A stretch of DNA of 47,193 bases. It comes from Treponema sp. (GTDB taxonomy: Bacteria > Spirochaetota > Spirochaetia > Treponematales > Breznakiellaceae). Below, in pieces: positions 23,521 through 31,785 of this stretch. Position 1 is the stretch's first letter. Each line of letters begins with the position of its first letter. The notes beneath the pieces are model-generated. The model was not told the origin of the DNA. It ran no database searches and worked only from the letters and a program-made list of their open reading frames with translations. The stretch covers positions 1 to 47,193 of the forward strand of contig WRIX01000007.1 of assembly GCA_009782495.1 (NCBI GenBank). The letters are read 5' to 3'. The translations under genes and the position numbers were made by a program.

Positions 23521-24050
23521 TGTTTTTAAAGAAGATTAAAAAGGCCATCGAAAGACGGCGCCGCATGCGTGCTGCTGAAAAGTTCCCTATTTGTATGCCA
23601 GCAGAATCATTCCTAAACGTCCAAGGATATAATTCATTTCAATCAAACGGGAAGTGTGCTTCTTGCCAAAAATCTTGCTATGGTCCCGTACCAGATAAGT
23701 CTTGTCCCCTTGGCTCCTTAATATCGAAATGGCGCCTTGCATACGAAAAACCAACGCCAAAAGCAATTCGGAACGTACTGAAACAAGTATTTTTTCGAAA
23801 TCTGAAGGAACATGAAATTCCAGAAACAACTCTGTCACCAGAGCATCTAATTCGTCTTCTCGAACGTGAAGCGGCAGCTTTTTTCGAAGCGGCGCAATTG
23901 CTTTCCTACGTTCTTCCGCAAAAAGAACCCTCGTCTTTAAAAAAGACGCTAAATACCTTGCCAATACATGAGCTTCCATCCTCATGCTTCAAGTGTATTT
24001 TAAGCCAACCGCTTTGTAAACCGGATGGCAAAAAAGGAGTAACTGGATGA
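23520..24050 (+). CDS. Cysteine-rich early protein, unknown
   Basis: A 176-residue protein with a very basic N-terminus (KKIKKAIERRRRMRAAEK) and cysteine clusters (KCASCQKSC, then a further Cys; near the C-terminus CFKC and C), suggesting metal or nucleic acid binding. The ATG at 23520 overlaps the previous TAA and follows AAGGAGG by eight bases. An open frame exists on the opposite strand, but operon overlaps favour this one. No family is recognised. Confidence 0.62.
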   Translation: MFLKKIKKAIERRRRMRAAEKFPICMPAESFLNVQGYNSFQSNGKCASCQKSCYGPVPDKSCPLGSLISKWRLAYEKPTPKAIRNVLKQVFFRNLKEHEIPETTLSPEHLIRLLEREAAAFFEAAQLLSYVLPQKEPSSLKKTLNTLPIHELPSSCFKCILSQPLCKPDGKKGVTG

Positions 24051-24220
24051 ATATTTCAAACAACCATCAGGACTGGCGAGTTTTTCACTTCATGGTTTCT
24101 TTTGGAAAAAACAGTCGCAATGTTTCGGTCGCATCCACGGATAAAGAGGAAGCGAAAGCCCTTATCCTGGCATCGTTTGATAACGTAACCGGAGTACGGG
24201 AAAAAAGGAAGGGAGCATGA
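24047..24220 (+). CDS. Small early protein of 57 residues, unknown
   Basis: A 57-residue ORF linked by ATGA overlaps to both neighbours, with AAAGGAG seven bases before the ATG. It contains DWRVFHFMVSFG and an acidic DKEEAKALILASF helix, a beta-beta-alpha-like pattern. Tight overlap on both sides is good evidence that it is translated. Function unknown. Confidence 0.65.
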   Translation: MNISNNHQDWRVFHFMVSFGKNSRNVSVASTDKEEAKALILASFDNVTGVREKRKGA

Positions 24221-24444
24221 AAAACAAATTAACGGATCTTCATAATCATCTGTTTGAACAACTTGAATTTTTAGGTGACAGGGATATTAAAGGCGAAGCC
24301 CTTACAGAAGAAATAAGACGTGCCGACACCATGTGCAAGGTTGCCGGGCAAATTATTGCCAATGGGAATTTAGCCTTAAATGCTATCAAAACATCCGACA
24401 ACGCAATCGGCAAAATAAAACTACCGCCGATGCTGACGGAGTAG
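24217..24444 (+). CDS. Small helical early phage protein
   Basis: A 75-residue helical protein (NHLFEQLEFLGDRDIKGEAL, then EIRRADTMCKVAGQIIANGN). This pattern looks like a family of small early proteins common in transposable and other phages, often near HNH genes; the function is not known to me. The start overlaps the previous stop by four bases and follows GGAAGGGAGC. Confidence 0.72.
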   Translation: MKNKLTDLHNHLFEQLEFLGDRDIKGEALTEEIRRADTMCKVAGQIIANGNLALNAIKTSDNAIGKIKLPPMLTE

Positions 24445-24447
24445 CCA

Positions 24448-25050
24448 ATGCGTATGCATCGTCATTATACGTCAGAAGAAATTCAATTTGTCAAAAGGAA
24501 TATTCGAGGACGGTCTTATATCGAAATGACCAAATTGTTTAATAAGCGTTTTCGTCTCCGGATAACCTTAAAACAAATGGAAACCCTGATTTATAAACAC
24601 GGAATACTCAACGGCATTGGCAGCTATAAACCTGGGCATATACCTTGGAGTAAAGGAAAAAAAATTGGACACCACACCAGCAAATACAGTAATTTCAAGC
24701 CGATAGGAAGCGAGTGTATTGTCAAAAATGGTTCCAAAGAATACATCAAGGTTAAAATCAGCCATTGTACATGGAAAAGCAAGCATGCAGTAATCTGGGA
24801 AAAGGAAAACGGAAAGGTACCCAAAGGTCACGTAGTTATTTTTGCTGATGGGAATAATCGCAACTTTGACCTGTACAATCTACTGTTAGTTTCCCGGGCA
24901 GAACTTGGCATCATGAATCACCTGAAACTCATATCCAACCACAAGGATTTAACAAAAGCCGGCAAGATCGTTGCCGATCTCCGCTTGTTGATGAAAGAAC
25001 GTAAAACAAAAAACCGGGGCACACGTGCAAAACAAAGGAAGGCAATATGA
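24448..25050 (+). CDS. HNH endonuclease
   Basis: A 200-residue nuclease. The N-terminal third is a basic HTH-like region (YTSEEIQFVKRNIRGRSYIE, then a TLKQMETLI helix). The HNH core is at about residues 108-150: WKSKHAVIWEKENG, KVPKGHVVIFADGNNRN and LYNLLLVSR, with the His in KHAVIW and Asn residues typical of HNH_3. GGAG lies six bases before the ATG. Such genes are common in phage early regions as homing or host-DNA nucleases. Confidence 0.87.
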   Translation: MRMHRHYTSEEIQFVKRNIRGRSYIEMTKLFNKRFRLRITLKQMETLIYKHGILNGIGSYKPGHIPWSKGKKIGHHTSKYSNFKPIGSECIVKNGSKEYIKVKISHCTWKSKHAVIWEKENGKVPKGHVVIFADGNNRNFDLYNLLLVSRAELGIMNHLKLISNHKDLTKAGKIVADLRLLMKERKTKNRGTRAKQRKAI

Positions 25051-25241
25051 ACATAAACCTAACAACTCCATCCCTGCCCGGCAGCTGGGATTATTACTGC
25101 GGTGGCTGCGATCTGTTTTTTTCCGTTTCGGCAGACAAACCACTGGACATCAAGTATTGCCCCGTCTGCGGGTGGGACACCTTAATCAGAAGTCCGGAAG
25201 AATTTGAAAAAGAATATCCCCATTACAAGGAGAGTGCATGA
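25047..25241 (+). CDS. Zinc-ribbon small protein
   Basis: A 64-residue protein with two CxxC pairs (CGGC near 18-21 and CPVC near 38-41), a classic zinc ribbon, and an acidic C-terminus. It overlaps the HNH gene by ATGA and the next gene by four bases, so it belongs to the early operon. The role is unknown; nucleic acid or protein contact is likely. Confidence 0.72.
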   Translation: MNINLTTPSLPGSWDYYCGGCDLFFSVSADKPLDIKYCPVCGWDTLIRSPEEFEKEYPHYKESA

Positions 25242-25744
25242 AACGTATTTATTTATGCGGCCCTATTTCAGGCCGGGAAGACGTTTACGAAGAGCTTTTT
25301 TACAAAGTCCAAAAAGAAATTGCCTGGAAAGCGAAAAAAGAAGGTGTTGAAATCGAAATTGTCAGCCCTTCAACGTTTCCCTGTAAAGACCTGTCCTGGG
25401 AAGCCGCTTTAAAGTACTGCATCAAAAAGCTCGTTGATTGCGATGGTATTGCGGTACTGCAGGGTTGGGAACATTCCAGAGGATGCCTCCTGGAACTGGA
25501 GATTGCAGGACGTCTAAAAATTCCCGTGGTGCACATCGAACCTCCCGTGGACGAATGCGGCCTTGCGGAATTTTCAAACCATCCTATTTATTCAGACGTA
25601 CTCCGCTATTACAAGAAATGTTATTTCAAGGCGGAAGAAAACTTGGATGTTTACGACAGAGCAGGGGACATTGCCCTGTTGGAAACCGTACACCGTTACC
25701 TCGACCCGCATGGGTTTGAGTATATAGACAAAGAAAATTGTTAG
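25238..25744 (+). CDS. DUF4406 protein, nucleoside deoxyribosyltransferase-like fold
   Basis: A 168-residue protein with the DUF4406 signature: YLCGPISG at the N-terminus, then DCDGIAVLQGWEHSRGCLLELEIA around residues 66-90. The fold resembles nucleoside 2-deoxyribosyltransferases and the conserved Asp and Glu are present, so a role in nucleotide metabolism or base modification is plausible. The ATG has AAGGAGAG upstream and overlaps the zinc-ribbon stop. Confidence 0.8.
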   Translation: MKRIYLCGPISGREDVYEELFYKVQKEIAWKAKKEGVEIEIVSPSTFPCKDLSWEAALKYCIKKLVDCDGIAVLQGWEHSRGCLLELEIAGRLKIPVVHIEPPVDECGLAEFSNHPIYSDVLRYYKKCYFKAEENLDVYDRAGDIALLETVHRYLDPHGFEYIDKENC

Positions 25745-25753
25745 GAGGGAAAC

Positions 25754-26263
25754 ATGGCGCGTTATAAACCTACGCCGGAGAGACTGGAAACCCTTGAGGA
25801 TGTCAATTCCGTAATACGGGAAGTTGGTCTTCTTGAACGGGAAATCGAAACCCTTGATGCGGAAACGCAGAAACAGATTGGGGAGATAAAAGCGGCTTGT
25901 GCAAAGCAGGGGAAACCCCTGCGGGAACGGATCATTGAACTGACCGCCAAGATTCAGGCATTTTCCGAATACAACAAAGCCGATCTGTTCAAAGATCGTA
26001 AATCCATCAAGTTGGTATTTGGCGATTTCGGGTACCGGAAATCAACCTCAATTTCCACAAAAAAGACTACGGTAGGGCTACTTGAAAAACTGAAACTGCT
26101 CAAATACATCCGCATTGAAAAACAGCCGGACAAAGAAGCCATGAAAGAAATGAACGACGAATCCCTGGCCCAGGTGGATGCGGTCCGCAAGGTCAAGGAT
26201 GAATTCTTCTGCCAGCCCAACCGGGAAGAGGTCAATAAAGACCTGCTAAAACAGGCAAGCTGA
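25754..26263 (+). CDS. gam: Host-nuclease inhibitor Gam
   Basis: A 169-residue Gam family protein (Mu Gam, related to eukaryotic Ku). It binds DNA ends and protects transposition intermediates from RecBCD-type exonuclease. Seen here: a long N-terminal coiled helix (residues 15-75), a strand core (IKLVFGDFGYRKSTSI) and the C-terminal helices with LKLLKYIRIEKQPDKEAM. GGAGGG four bases before the ATG is a strong site. Confidence 0.88.
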   Translation: MARYKPTPERLETLEDVNSVIREVGLLEREIETLDAETQKQIGEIKAACAKQGKPLRERIIELTAKIQAFSEYNKADLFKDRKSIKLVFGDFGYRKSTSISTKKTTVGLLEKLKLLKYIRIEKQPDKEAMKEMNDESLAQVDAVRKVKDEFFCQPNREEVNKDLLKQAS

Positions 26264-26266
26264 TCC

Positions 26267-27052
26267 ATGGGCAGAAACGTTATAGCCCCAAACGCCGAAG
26301 CGCCCACAGCATTGGTTAAGCTGGTGGCCAAATGGGATTACCAGCGAGCGGTAGATCGTATTGCTCCAAAAGTCGCCCGGTGGCATGGGCTTACCGCAGA
26401 CCTTGTCCGGGAACTGTACATCGCCCGTAAGCACCTCAATGGCCAGAAGGGGCAGAGGACAGACCCGGACGCAGAAGATTATATCCGGTATACCTGGAAC
26501 GATTTTTGTGAGGCTATTGGTATCTCACGGCAAACAGCCAACGGCTTTATCCGCCGCTTTATTCCGGCGGAACTTTCCGAAAACGGCGAAGATAAGCTGT
26601 ACAGCCAGGAAGAATGGAAAATGCTGACGTTGACGGAAGCGCCTCTGACCACCAGGGAAGAAGAACGTCTCATTGCCCGGTTTATGCATACCGGAGTACG
26701 TCCGGAAGGCTTTACCAAAGGACTGGAAAAAATTGCCTGTGAGCGCTTATCCGCCAAAAAAAATAAGGAAATTGCGGAACTGTGGAAAGGCAGCCTTCAC
26801 CTTGAGACAAAGCGGGATTACCTTGCCGACATACAGTTGCTGACAAAAACAAAAAGCCGGTTTCAGCTCAAAGATCAGGAACAGCTCCATTCCCAAATCC
26901 TCATGTTCCGCGCTATCCATGGATACTTAGAGTCGTTTAAAAAGATGCCCGATTTGCTGGCGGCGGCATCGAACCTTACCGGAAAGATCCATGACGTTAC
27001 CAACATTCTTGCAGAGAATCTCGCGGATGAAGAGACGGCAGGAGAAACATAA
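26267..27052 (+). CDS. Early HTH-containing protein, unknown
   Basis: A 261-residue protein directly after Gam and before transposase A. Residues 47-112 repeat the 91-residue protein at 23245, including the HTH-like RQTANGFIRRF. The rest is helical and charged, with an acidic C-terminus. No ribosome site is evident, so it is probably coupled to gam. Its place suggests a helper or regulator of transposition, but the family is not recognised. Confidence 0.75.
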   Translation: MGRNVIAPNAEAPTALVKLVAKWDYQRAVDRIAPKVARWHGLTADLVRELYIARKHLNGQKGQRTDPDAEDYIRYTWNDFCEAIGISRQTANGFIRRFIPAELSENGEDKLYSQEEWKMLTLTEAPLTTREEERLIARFMHTGVRPEGFTKGLEKIACERLSAKKNKEIAELWKGSLHLETKRDYLADIQLLTKTKSRFQLKDQEQLHSQILMFRAIHGYLESFKKMPDLLAAASNLTGKIHDVTNILAENLADEETAGET

Positions 27053-27053
27053 G

Positions 27054-28976
27054 ATGAAGGCGACTGAACGGAAGCACCTGGTAAAGGTAAAAGTCTACGA
27101 GGAATGGATACGACGCCCTTCGGGGCTGCAGCGGTTCCGTGCAGAAGAACAGATTGCCGAAAAATTCAGTCTTAGCGTTTCAACCGTCCGCCGGTATGTT
27201 CAGGACATCGACGAACACGGTTACCAGCCTCCGGAGCGTCCCCGGCAGGGCCGCAAGGTTTATGCCTGGGACACGGAGGCGCTCGTTCTCCTTAAAGCGT
27301 TCTACCTTTCTATCCGGCGGGATGCGGGGCACTGCACCATGCGGAACGCGTACAACAAAACCGTCCAGGCCGCACGGGAGAAAGGCCTTAAAGTAGGAAG
27401 CGAACAGTCAGCCTACACCCACCTTCGGGACGTCCACAGCCTTCTGATTACCTATGCGTCCGGAGGTTCCCGCGCCCTGGACAATATTTTTTACATCGCC
27501 CGGGATCTCTCCCTCCTTGCGCCCATGCAGGTCATCGTTGGTGATCAGCACGTCTTCGATTACTGGGTAGACTACAACGGCACGTACATCCGCCCGCAGT
27601 GTTACCTCTGGCTGGATATGCGGACACGGCTGGTGTATGGCATTGACTTTGAGCCGGGCGCCTACAATCACCGCACCGTTGCACGTTCCCTTAAAATGGG
27701 AATAATCCGTTTCGGTAAATTCGGTTCCACCTATAACGACAACGGCGCCGCCGAACGTTCCGCGCGGATCGACCACCTGGTGAACGCCCTCCAAACCTAC
27801 GGCATGTCGTGCCAGGACAGCGCCGATCTCTACCGTACACAAAACGGAGAGTATGCCGTAGAGGATGTTCAGGGAGACGTTGTAGCGGCCGTTCCGAACC
27901 TCAAAGAATGGCGCCGGGAACACCGGCGCATGTTCGCCCGGGTAAAAAACGCCAAGGCAAAACCTGTCGAACGTTTTTTCCAGACCATGGAAGTGCTGCT
28001 TTCCGATATGGTGCTTCCCGGTTATGTCAGGGACATCGCTGCCACTGCGGCGGAGGATGAAGAAGCGGGACGCCGCCTTGCATGGCAGAAAGAACGGGGT
28101 TTTATTCTTTCTTACGATGAGTTTATCGGCAAGGTAAAGGACGCTATAGTCCGTTACGAAAACCGGAACCATGCCGGGCTAAAACGTTCACCATTAGATG
28201 AACTTCGGTACGCCCAGGAAAAAGAAGGATGGGAACCAAGCTGGCTCGACCCTAACGACGTTCGCCACATCTTCCTTGAATCGGACAAGCGAATTGTTAA
28301 GGGAAACCGGGTGCGGATTTCAGATCGCAACTATGTCGGCCCGGAACTTACTGCGGCGATGCTTCGGGAAAACCGCAGCAACCTTGCAGGCCTTTCGGGA
28401 CTCAAAGTGGAAGTGTTCCACGACCCTGACGATCCTGATGCCGGGGCATGGGCAGTGGATCCCAGGAATGGGGAAACAATTTACCTTACACCGGAAGAAC
28501 GGATCAATCCTTTCAATAGTGAAGAGGTCGCACTGCAGCTTGCGTCCAAACGGAGTAACATGCGTGCCGTTTCTTCATCGTTCCGGGAAGCGTCTGCCGC
28601 TGCCGGCAAGGTTCTTACTTCTCCGGAATACAAGCCTCGCATCGAAGCACAGCAAGCAGTTCAAAAAGCAGTGGAAACAAAAACCGCAAAGGCAGCCTTA
28701 ATCTCGTCCATGTCCGACGAAGAATTCAACGCTGCTGTAGCAGTCTCCAACCGTCTGGCCAGGGAACAAAAAGAACAGGTAAAACGGCAAGCGGTTTTTT
28801 CTACAACCCACAAACGGTATCAGGCAATTTTAGACATTATCCTCCGCGGAGAAAACCTCTCCCACAGTGACCGGCTTTTCAAGGCAGATTATGAAAGCCG
28901 CATGGGGCCTGAGGAAGAAACACGGTGGAAGGTCTACATCAATCTTAATCAAGGAGTAACACATGGACTTGGCTAA
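27054..28976 (+). CDS. A: Transposase A, Mu A-like DDE recombinase
   Basis: The 640-residue transposase that cuts and joins phage ends during integration and replicative transposition. N-terminal HTH (QIAEKFSLSVSTVRRYVQDI, about 33-52). The DDE core is visible as D164 in IVGDQHVFDYW, D229 in TYNDNGAAER and E306 in KPVERFF. The C-terminal residues 440-640 include the mu-transposase barrel and helical region for B and ClpX. I start at ATG 27054, two bases after the previous stop with GGCAGGAG upstream. Length matches Mu A (663). Confidence 0.95.
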   Translation: MKATERKHLVKVKVYEEWIRRPSGLQRFRAEEQIAEKFSLSVSTVRRYVQDIDEHGYQPPERPRQGRKVYAWDTEALVLLKAFYLSIRRDAGHCTMRNAYNKTVQAAREKGLKVGSEQSAYTHLRDVHSLLITYASGGSRALDNIFYIARDLSLLAPMQVIVGDQHVFDYWVDYNGTYIRPQCYLWLDMRTRLVYGIDFEPGAYNHRTVARSLKMGIIRFGKFGSTYNDNGAAERSARIDHLVNALQTYGMSCQDSADLYRTQNGEYAVEDVQGDVVAAVPNLKEWRREHRRMFARVKNAKAKPVERFFQTMEVLLSDMVLPGYVRDIAATAAEDEEAGRRLAWQKERGFILSYDEFIGKVKDAIVRYENRNHAGLKRSPLDELRYAQEKEGWEPSWLDPNDVRHIFLESDKRIVKGNRVRISDRNYVGPELTAAMLRENRSNLAGLSGLKVEVFHDPDDPDAGAWAVDPRNGETIYLTPEERINPFNSEEVALQLASKRSNMRAVSSSFREASAAAGKVLTSPEYKPRIEAQQAVQKAVETKTAKAALISSMSDEEFNAAVAVSNRLAREQKEQVKRQAVFSTTHKRYQAILDIILRGENLSHSDRLFKADYESRMGPEEETRWKVYINLNQGVTHGLG

Positions 28977-29844
28977 ATATTTGGAAGTGAACAGCCTTTC
29001 CTTCGGCGCCGCTGCACGGCACGTAGGACTGGATCGCACAACGGTTTCCCGCATTGCCCGGATGGAATATCCGAATTGGGAACAGAAGCAGTTGGATATC
29101 ATGAAGGAACTTGTCGAAAAAGGATATCCGGAAGAGGGGCAGGATTGTATCCGCATAGCCTCCGACGTCATGGTGATGACGCCGTCAGTGTCCGATTTTA
29201 ATTCTCTTGCAGGCGAATTGGCAGACCCCGACGGTACACTCTCATCATCAATCGGCATGGCCATAGGCTCGGCTGAACGCGGAAAAACCTACACGTCAAA
29301 ATGGTTTTGCCGTAGTAACGACAACGCCGCTTACATCCTTTTTGTGGACGGCTTTACCCTGGTGCAGGTACTCCGGGACATCTGCGATGCGGTCGCTCAC
29401 ACCCGCCCCTATTCCATGAGTAAGTGTATCACAATTTTGGAAGAACACTGCAAGTACCAGCGGAGGCTTATCATTATCGACGAGGCCGACAAGTGCCCTA
29501 TTAAAGTCCTGGAAATGCTCCGGGGCGTCAACGAACGCTGTAACCTCCCCATCCTGCTTGTCGGTGAGGAAGGACTTAAAGCAAAAATAGATCAGGTACC
29601 CCGGCTCCGATCCCGGATACGGAAACCCGTCGTACTTTTCGCCGAAGCCAGCGAAATAGATGTGGCCACATATTACATGCAGGCTGCCGGCCTTTCCATC
29701 GGCAAAGATATCGCCTCCGTCCTTGCCCGGCATTCCCGCGGCGGTTTCCGCACCATCGTCAACGAAGCCGGAGAACTGGCCCGCATGGCCAACGCTTCCG
29801 GCATCAAGACCATCACCGAAGCGCTGGTAAAGCAGCTTACGTAA
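28963..29844 (+). CDS. B: Transposition ATPase B, Mu B-like
   Basis: A 293-residue AAA+ ATPase that forms filaments on target DNA, activates transposase A and gives target immunity. An N-terminal HTH (SFGAAARHVGLDRTTVSRIA, about 13-32) is followed by Walker A GSAERGKT (102-109) and Walker B LIIIDEA (169-175), then a sensor region LLVGEEGLKAK. It overlaps A by 14 bases, and AAGGAG lies six bases before its ATG. Length is close to Mu B (312). Confidence 0.93.
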   Translation: MDLAKYLEVNSLSFGAAARHVGLDRTTVSRIARMEYPNWEQKQLDIMKELVEKGYPEEGQDCIRIASDVMVMTPSVSDFNSLAGELADPDGTLSSSIGMAIGSAERGKTYTSKWFCRSNDNAAYILFVDGFTLVQVLRDICDAVAHTRPYSMSKCITILEEHCKYQRRLIIIDEADKCPIKVLEMLRGVNERCNLPILLVGEEGLKAKIDQVPRLRSRIRKPVVLFAEASEIDVATYYMQAAGLSIGKDIASVLARHSRGGFRTIVNEAGELARMANASGIKTITEALVKQLT

Positions 29845-29861
29845 AGGAGAGAAAAAGAATA

Positions 29862-30275
29862 ATGATTGGCAACAAGGAACTGGCCAGAATCCACGCCATG
29901 AAAAAAGAAGCGGAGCTGACAGATGAAGATTACCGGCTTCTGCTGTCCGGGGCTGCCGGAATAGATTCCGCAAAAGATATTGCATCGCCGGATCAGTATT
30001 ACAAGATTATCACCGCCCTTTCAAACCTTCTTATGGCTAAAAGTAAAATTCCTTTCGGTCGTTCCATTAATAAAAGACAAACGTTCTGCGATGCCGTGAA
30101 AGTTAAGGCAAGCACGGTACTGGGAAAAGACTACCAGGTCAGGCTTTCCGGATATCTGCGGAAAATGGGGAAGGCTGATCTGGCTAAATGTAACGATTGG
30201 GAACTCCGCCAGGTCATGGGGTTTCTTTCAAGGATTGAGAAACAAGAAAAAGTTACACGGAGGCAGAAAGTATGA
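29862..30275 (+). CDS. gemA: GemA (Mu gp16-like, DUF1018)
   Basis: A 137-residue member of the GemA family, which in Mu modulates host gene expression and DNA supercoiling. The family opening is seen (LARIHAMKKEAELTDEDYRLLLSGAAG), followed by a C-terminal helical part (CNDWELRQVMGFLSRIEKQ). It follows B, as gemA lies later in the Mu early operon. AAAGGAGAG precedes the ATG. Confidence 0.87.
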   Translation: MIGNKELARIHAMKKEAELTDEDYRLLLSGAAGIDSAKDIASPDQYYKIITALSNLLMAKSKIPFGRSINKRQTFCDAVKVKASTVLGKDYQVRLSGYLRKMGKADLAKCNDWELRQVMGFLSRIEKQEKVTRRQKV

Positions 30276-30370
30276 TGATGACTGTAGTATTTATTGTTTT
30301 ATTACTAGGATTTTTTGTCATTGGGCTCACGAACGAAGATGATGACGATGATGGTTTTGGATTGTTTTAA
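30272..30370 (+). CDS. Tiny membrane peptide with acidic tail
   Basis: A 32-residue ORF that starts on an ATG overlapping the gemA stop (three ATGs in a row, GGAGG eight bases before the first). One hydrophobic helix (VVFIVLLLGFFVIGL) is followed by an acidic NEDDDDDG tail. The coupling and ribosome site favour expression. No family is known to me; small phage membrane peptides often modulate host membrane proteins. Confidence 0.5.
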   Translation: MMMTVVFIVLLLGFFVIGLTNEDDDDDGFGLF

Positions 30371-30389
30371 GGGAAGGTGAATAATAGCT

Positions 30390-30746
30390 ATGGCAAAGGG
30401 AGAGTTGTTTGATACAAGCGAAATCCAACAATGCCGCCGGCCGCTTGGTCAAAGGGAAAAAGATTCCATTACACGGGAGATCGTTCGTAAAGCCCGATAC
30501 GGAATAAAGCACTTTTATTCCCTCCGTGAAACGTGCGGAATACTACACTGTAGCTACGACGAATTAATGACCATTATTTCCCTATTCAAGATTGATGTTA
30601 TTTTAGTTAGGTCAGCTTATAAAGTCCCATGGTGGGACCTCGCCGGCTATATCCTTGATAAAGAGGATGATTTGGAGGATGCGCTGAATGAATATCTTCG
30701 GAAAATCGCTCGAAGAAATACATGCAGAAAACAGCTCGCTAGTTGA
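30390..30746 (+). CDS. Putative late regulator position, HTH-like protein
   Basis: A 118-residue protein with a possible HTH around FYSLRETCGILHCSYDELMT (about 42-61) and a WWDLAGYIL helix, then an acidic stretch and basic tail. It lies in the place where Mu has mor, the activator of middle and late transcription, but I do not see the Mor/C signature. It overlaps the next gene by 59 bases. The regulatory role is inferred from position only. Confidence 0.6.
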   Translation: MAKGELFDTSEIQQCRRPLGQREKDSITREIVRKARYGIKHFYSLRETCGILHCSYDELMTIISLFKIDVILVRSAYKVPWWDLAGYILDKEDDLEDALNEYLRKIARRNTCRKQLAS

Positions 30747-31002
30747 GGGTTTTGATCTCCTCCCAGGAGTACCGAACAAACTATCTGTAAAGGACACAGC
30801 CTGCGTATTAGGTGTTTCCGTACAAACCATCCAACGCATGATCAATGCAAACGAATTGCCCCTTACCTCATCTGGAGACATTCTAAAATCAGAATTAATA
30901 AGCTATATTTCTTGCCATACTTTAGCGGATATTCCTATTCTTGACAGCACTGAAAGTCCAGAATATCCCACTATATCCCGTAAAAACCCGGATCAAAAAT
31001 AG
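30688..31002 (+). CDS. Excisionase-like HTH protein
   Basis: A 104-residue protein with a MerR/excisionase-type HTH: KLSVKDTACVLGVSVQTIQR (about 31-50), followed by a short wing (NELPLTSSGDILKSELISYI). GGAGG lies nine bases before the ATG, inside the previous gene. It is the last gene of the early operon and of the visible prophage, so it could be a late-gene activator or a second repressor. Confidence 0.68.
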   Translation: MNIFGKSLEEIHAENSSLVEGFDLLPGVPNKLSVKDTACVLGVSVQTIQRMINANELPLTSSGDILKSELISYISCHTLADIPILDSTESPEYPTISRKNPDQK

Positions 31003-31284
31003 TCAAAACTGATTATAATTTCTGCTCAATTTTTCTGGCGATTGACACTCTACTCCTTTCTAAGGATTATATCCAGAAGAATTTGGATATTCAAGTACTC
31101 GGTACAATTGGCGAGCTACGTGAGTATAGCGTTCGGTCGTTCATATGGAAGAATGGAATAAAACAGTAGAGAAGAGGTCCAGTCCAAATGGCACTGCTTA
31201 CTCTTTGCTAATTATTAATTGCTCTTTGATCTAAAAACTTCCCTTTGCTTTATTATTACAGGTATTTTCTATACCAGGCTCAAC
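31003..31284. other. Right prophage boundary region
   Basis: The last phage gene ends at 31002 and the first host gene ends at 31285, so the right phage end and its short target duplication should lie here. I see no tRNA and cannot place the end, because the left end is outside the window. CTTTGC/CTTTGA words recur at 31203-31255, and an open frame ending in TAG at 31167-31169 could be a gene remnant. Confidence 0.55.
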
Positions 31285-31776
31285 TTACAATACCATTTCC
31301 GGCGTTCTTCTCCGTGCGGGCCGTTCAATCAATTCGTAAGTGGTTCCCAGTGTTTCTTCGGTATCCAGGTAGGCATAGAACCCATCGCCGTCCAGACCGT
31401 GGCCGCCGCCTTCCATAATTACTTTAAAACCTGCGGCCTCTGCTTCGGCTATGGCGGCTTTAATGTTATCAACATAAATCCCCAGATGATGCTGACCGTA
31501 GCCGTGTTTTTCGATAAATTCTGTAAAGATTGTTTTTCCTTCCAGGGGTTGAATAAGTTCTATACGGGTACTGCCAATATAGTTAAGCCCAATGCGGCTT
31601 GAGTAGGAGGTGTTTTCTCCCCGGTAGATCATGCGGCTTAAAATTGCCGGACCGTAGGTATAAACCTGCCAGCCGGAAATGCCAAAGCGTTCATTGTAAG
31701 AGCGTATGCACACTTCCAGGTCTTCTACCAAAAAGCCAACCTGAAAGGGTTTATCGGTTGCTAAAAAAGACAGCAT
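31285..31776 (-). CDS. VOC-family (glyoxalase/dioxygenase-like) protein
   Basis: A 163-residue protein with two beta-alpha-beta-beta-beta halves: VGFLVEDLEVCIRSY opens the first and HHLGIYVDNIKAAIAEAEA the second. Candidate metal ligands are the His of HHLGIYV and Glu residues in RIELIQP and YELIERP. The substrate is unknown. It lies nine bases downstream of the acyl-CoA ligase on the same strand, so they are probably one operon and may act on a common acyl or acyl-CoA substrate. Confidence 0.8.
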   Translation of the reverse strand: MLSFLATDKPFQVGFLVEDLEVCIRSYNERFGISGWQVYTYGPAILSRMIYRGENTSYSSRIGLNYIGSTRIELIQPLEGKTIFTEFIEKHGYGQHHLGIYVDNIKAAIAEAEAAGFKVIMEGGGHGLDGDGFYAYLDTEETLGTTYELIERPARRRTPEMVL

Positions 31777-31785
31777 ACGTATAAA

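Noticed and set aside
23587-23985. Open frame of 132 codons on the minus strand with a protein-like sequence
   Set aside because: It lies opposite the cysteine-rich early gene, which has a ribosome site and stop-start overlaps with both neighbours; the minus frame has neither and would be alone against the early operon.
27408-28172. 254-codon minus-strand frame opposite transposase A
   Set aside because: The DDE residues and the whole A protein lie on the plus strand; the reverse frame is a shadow.
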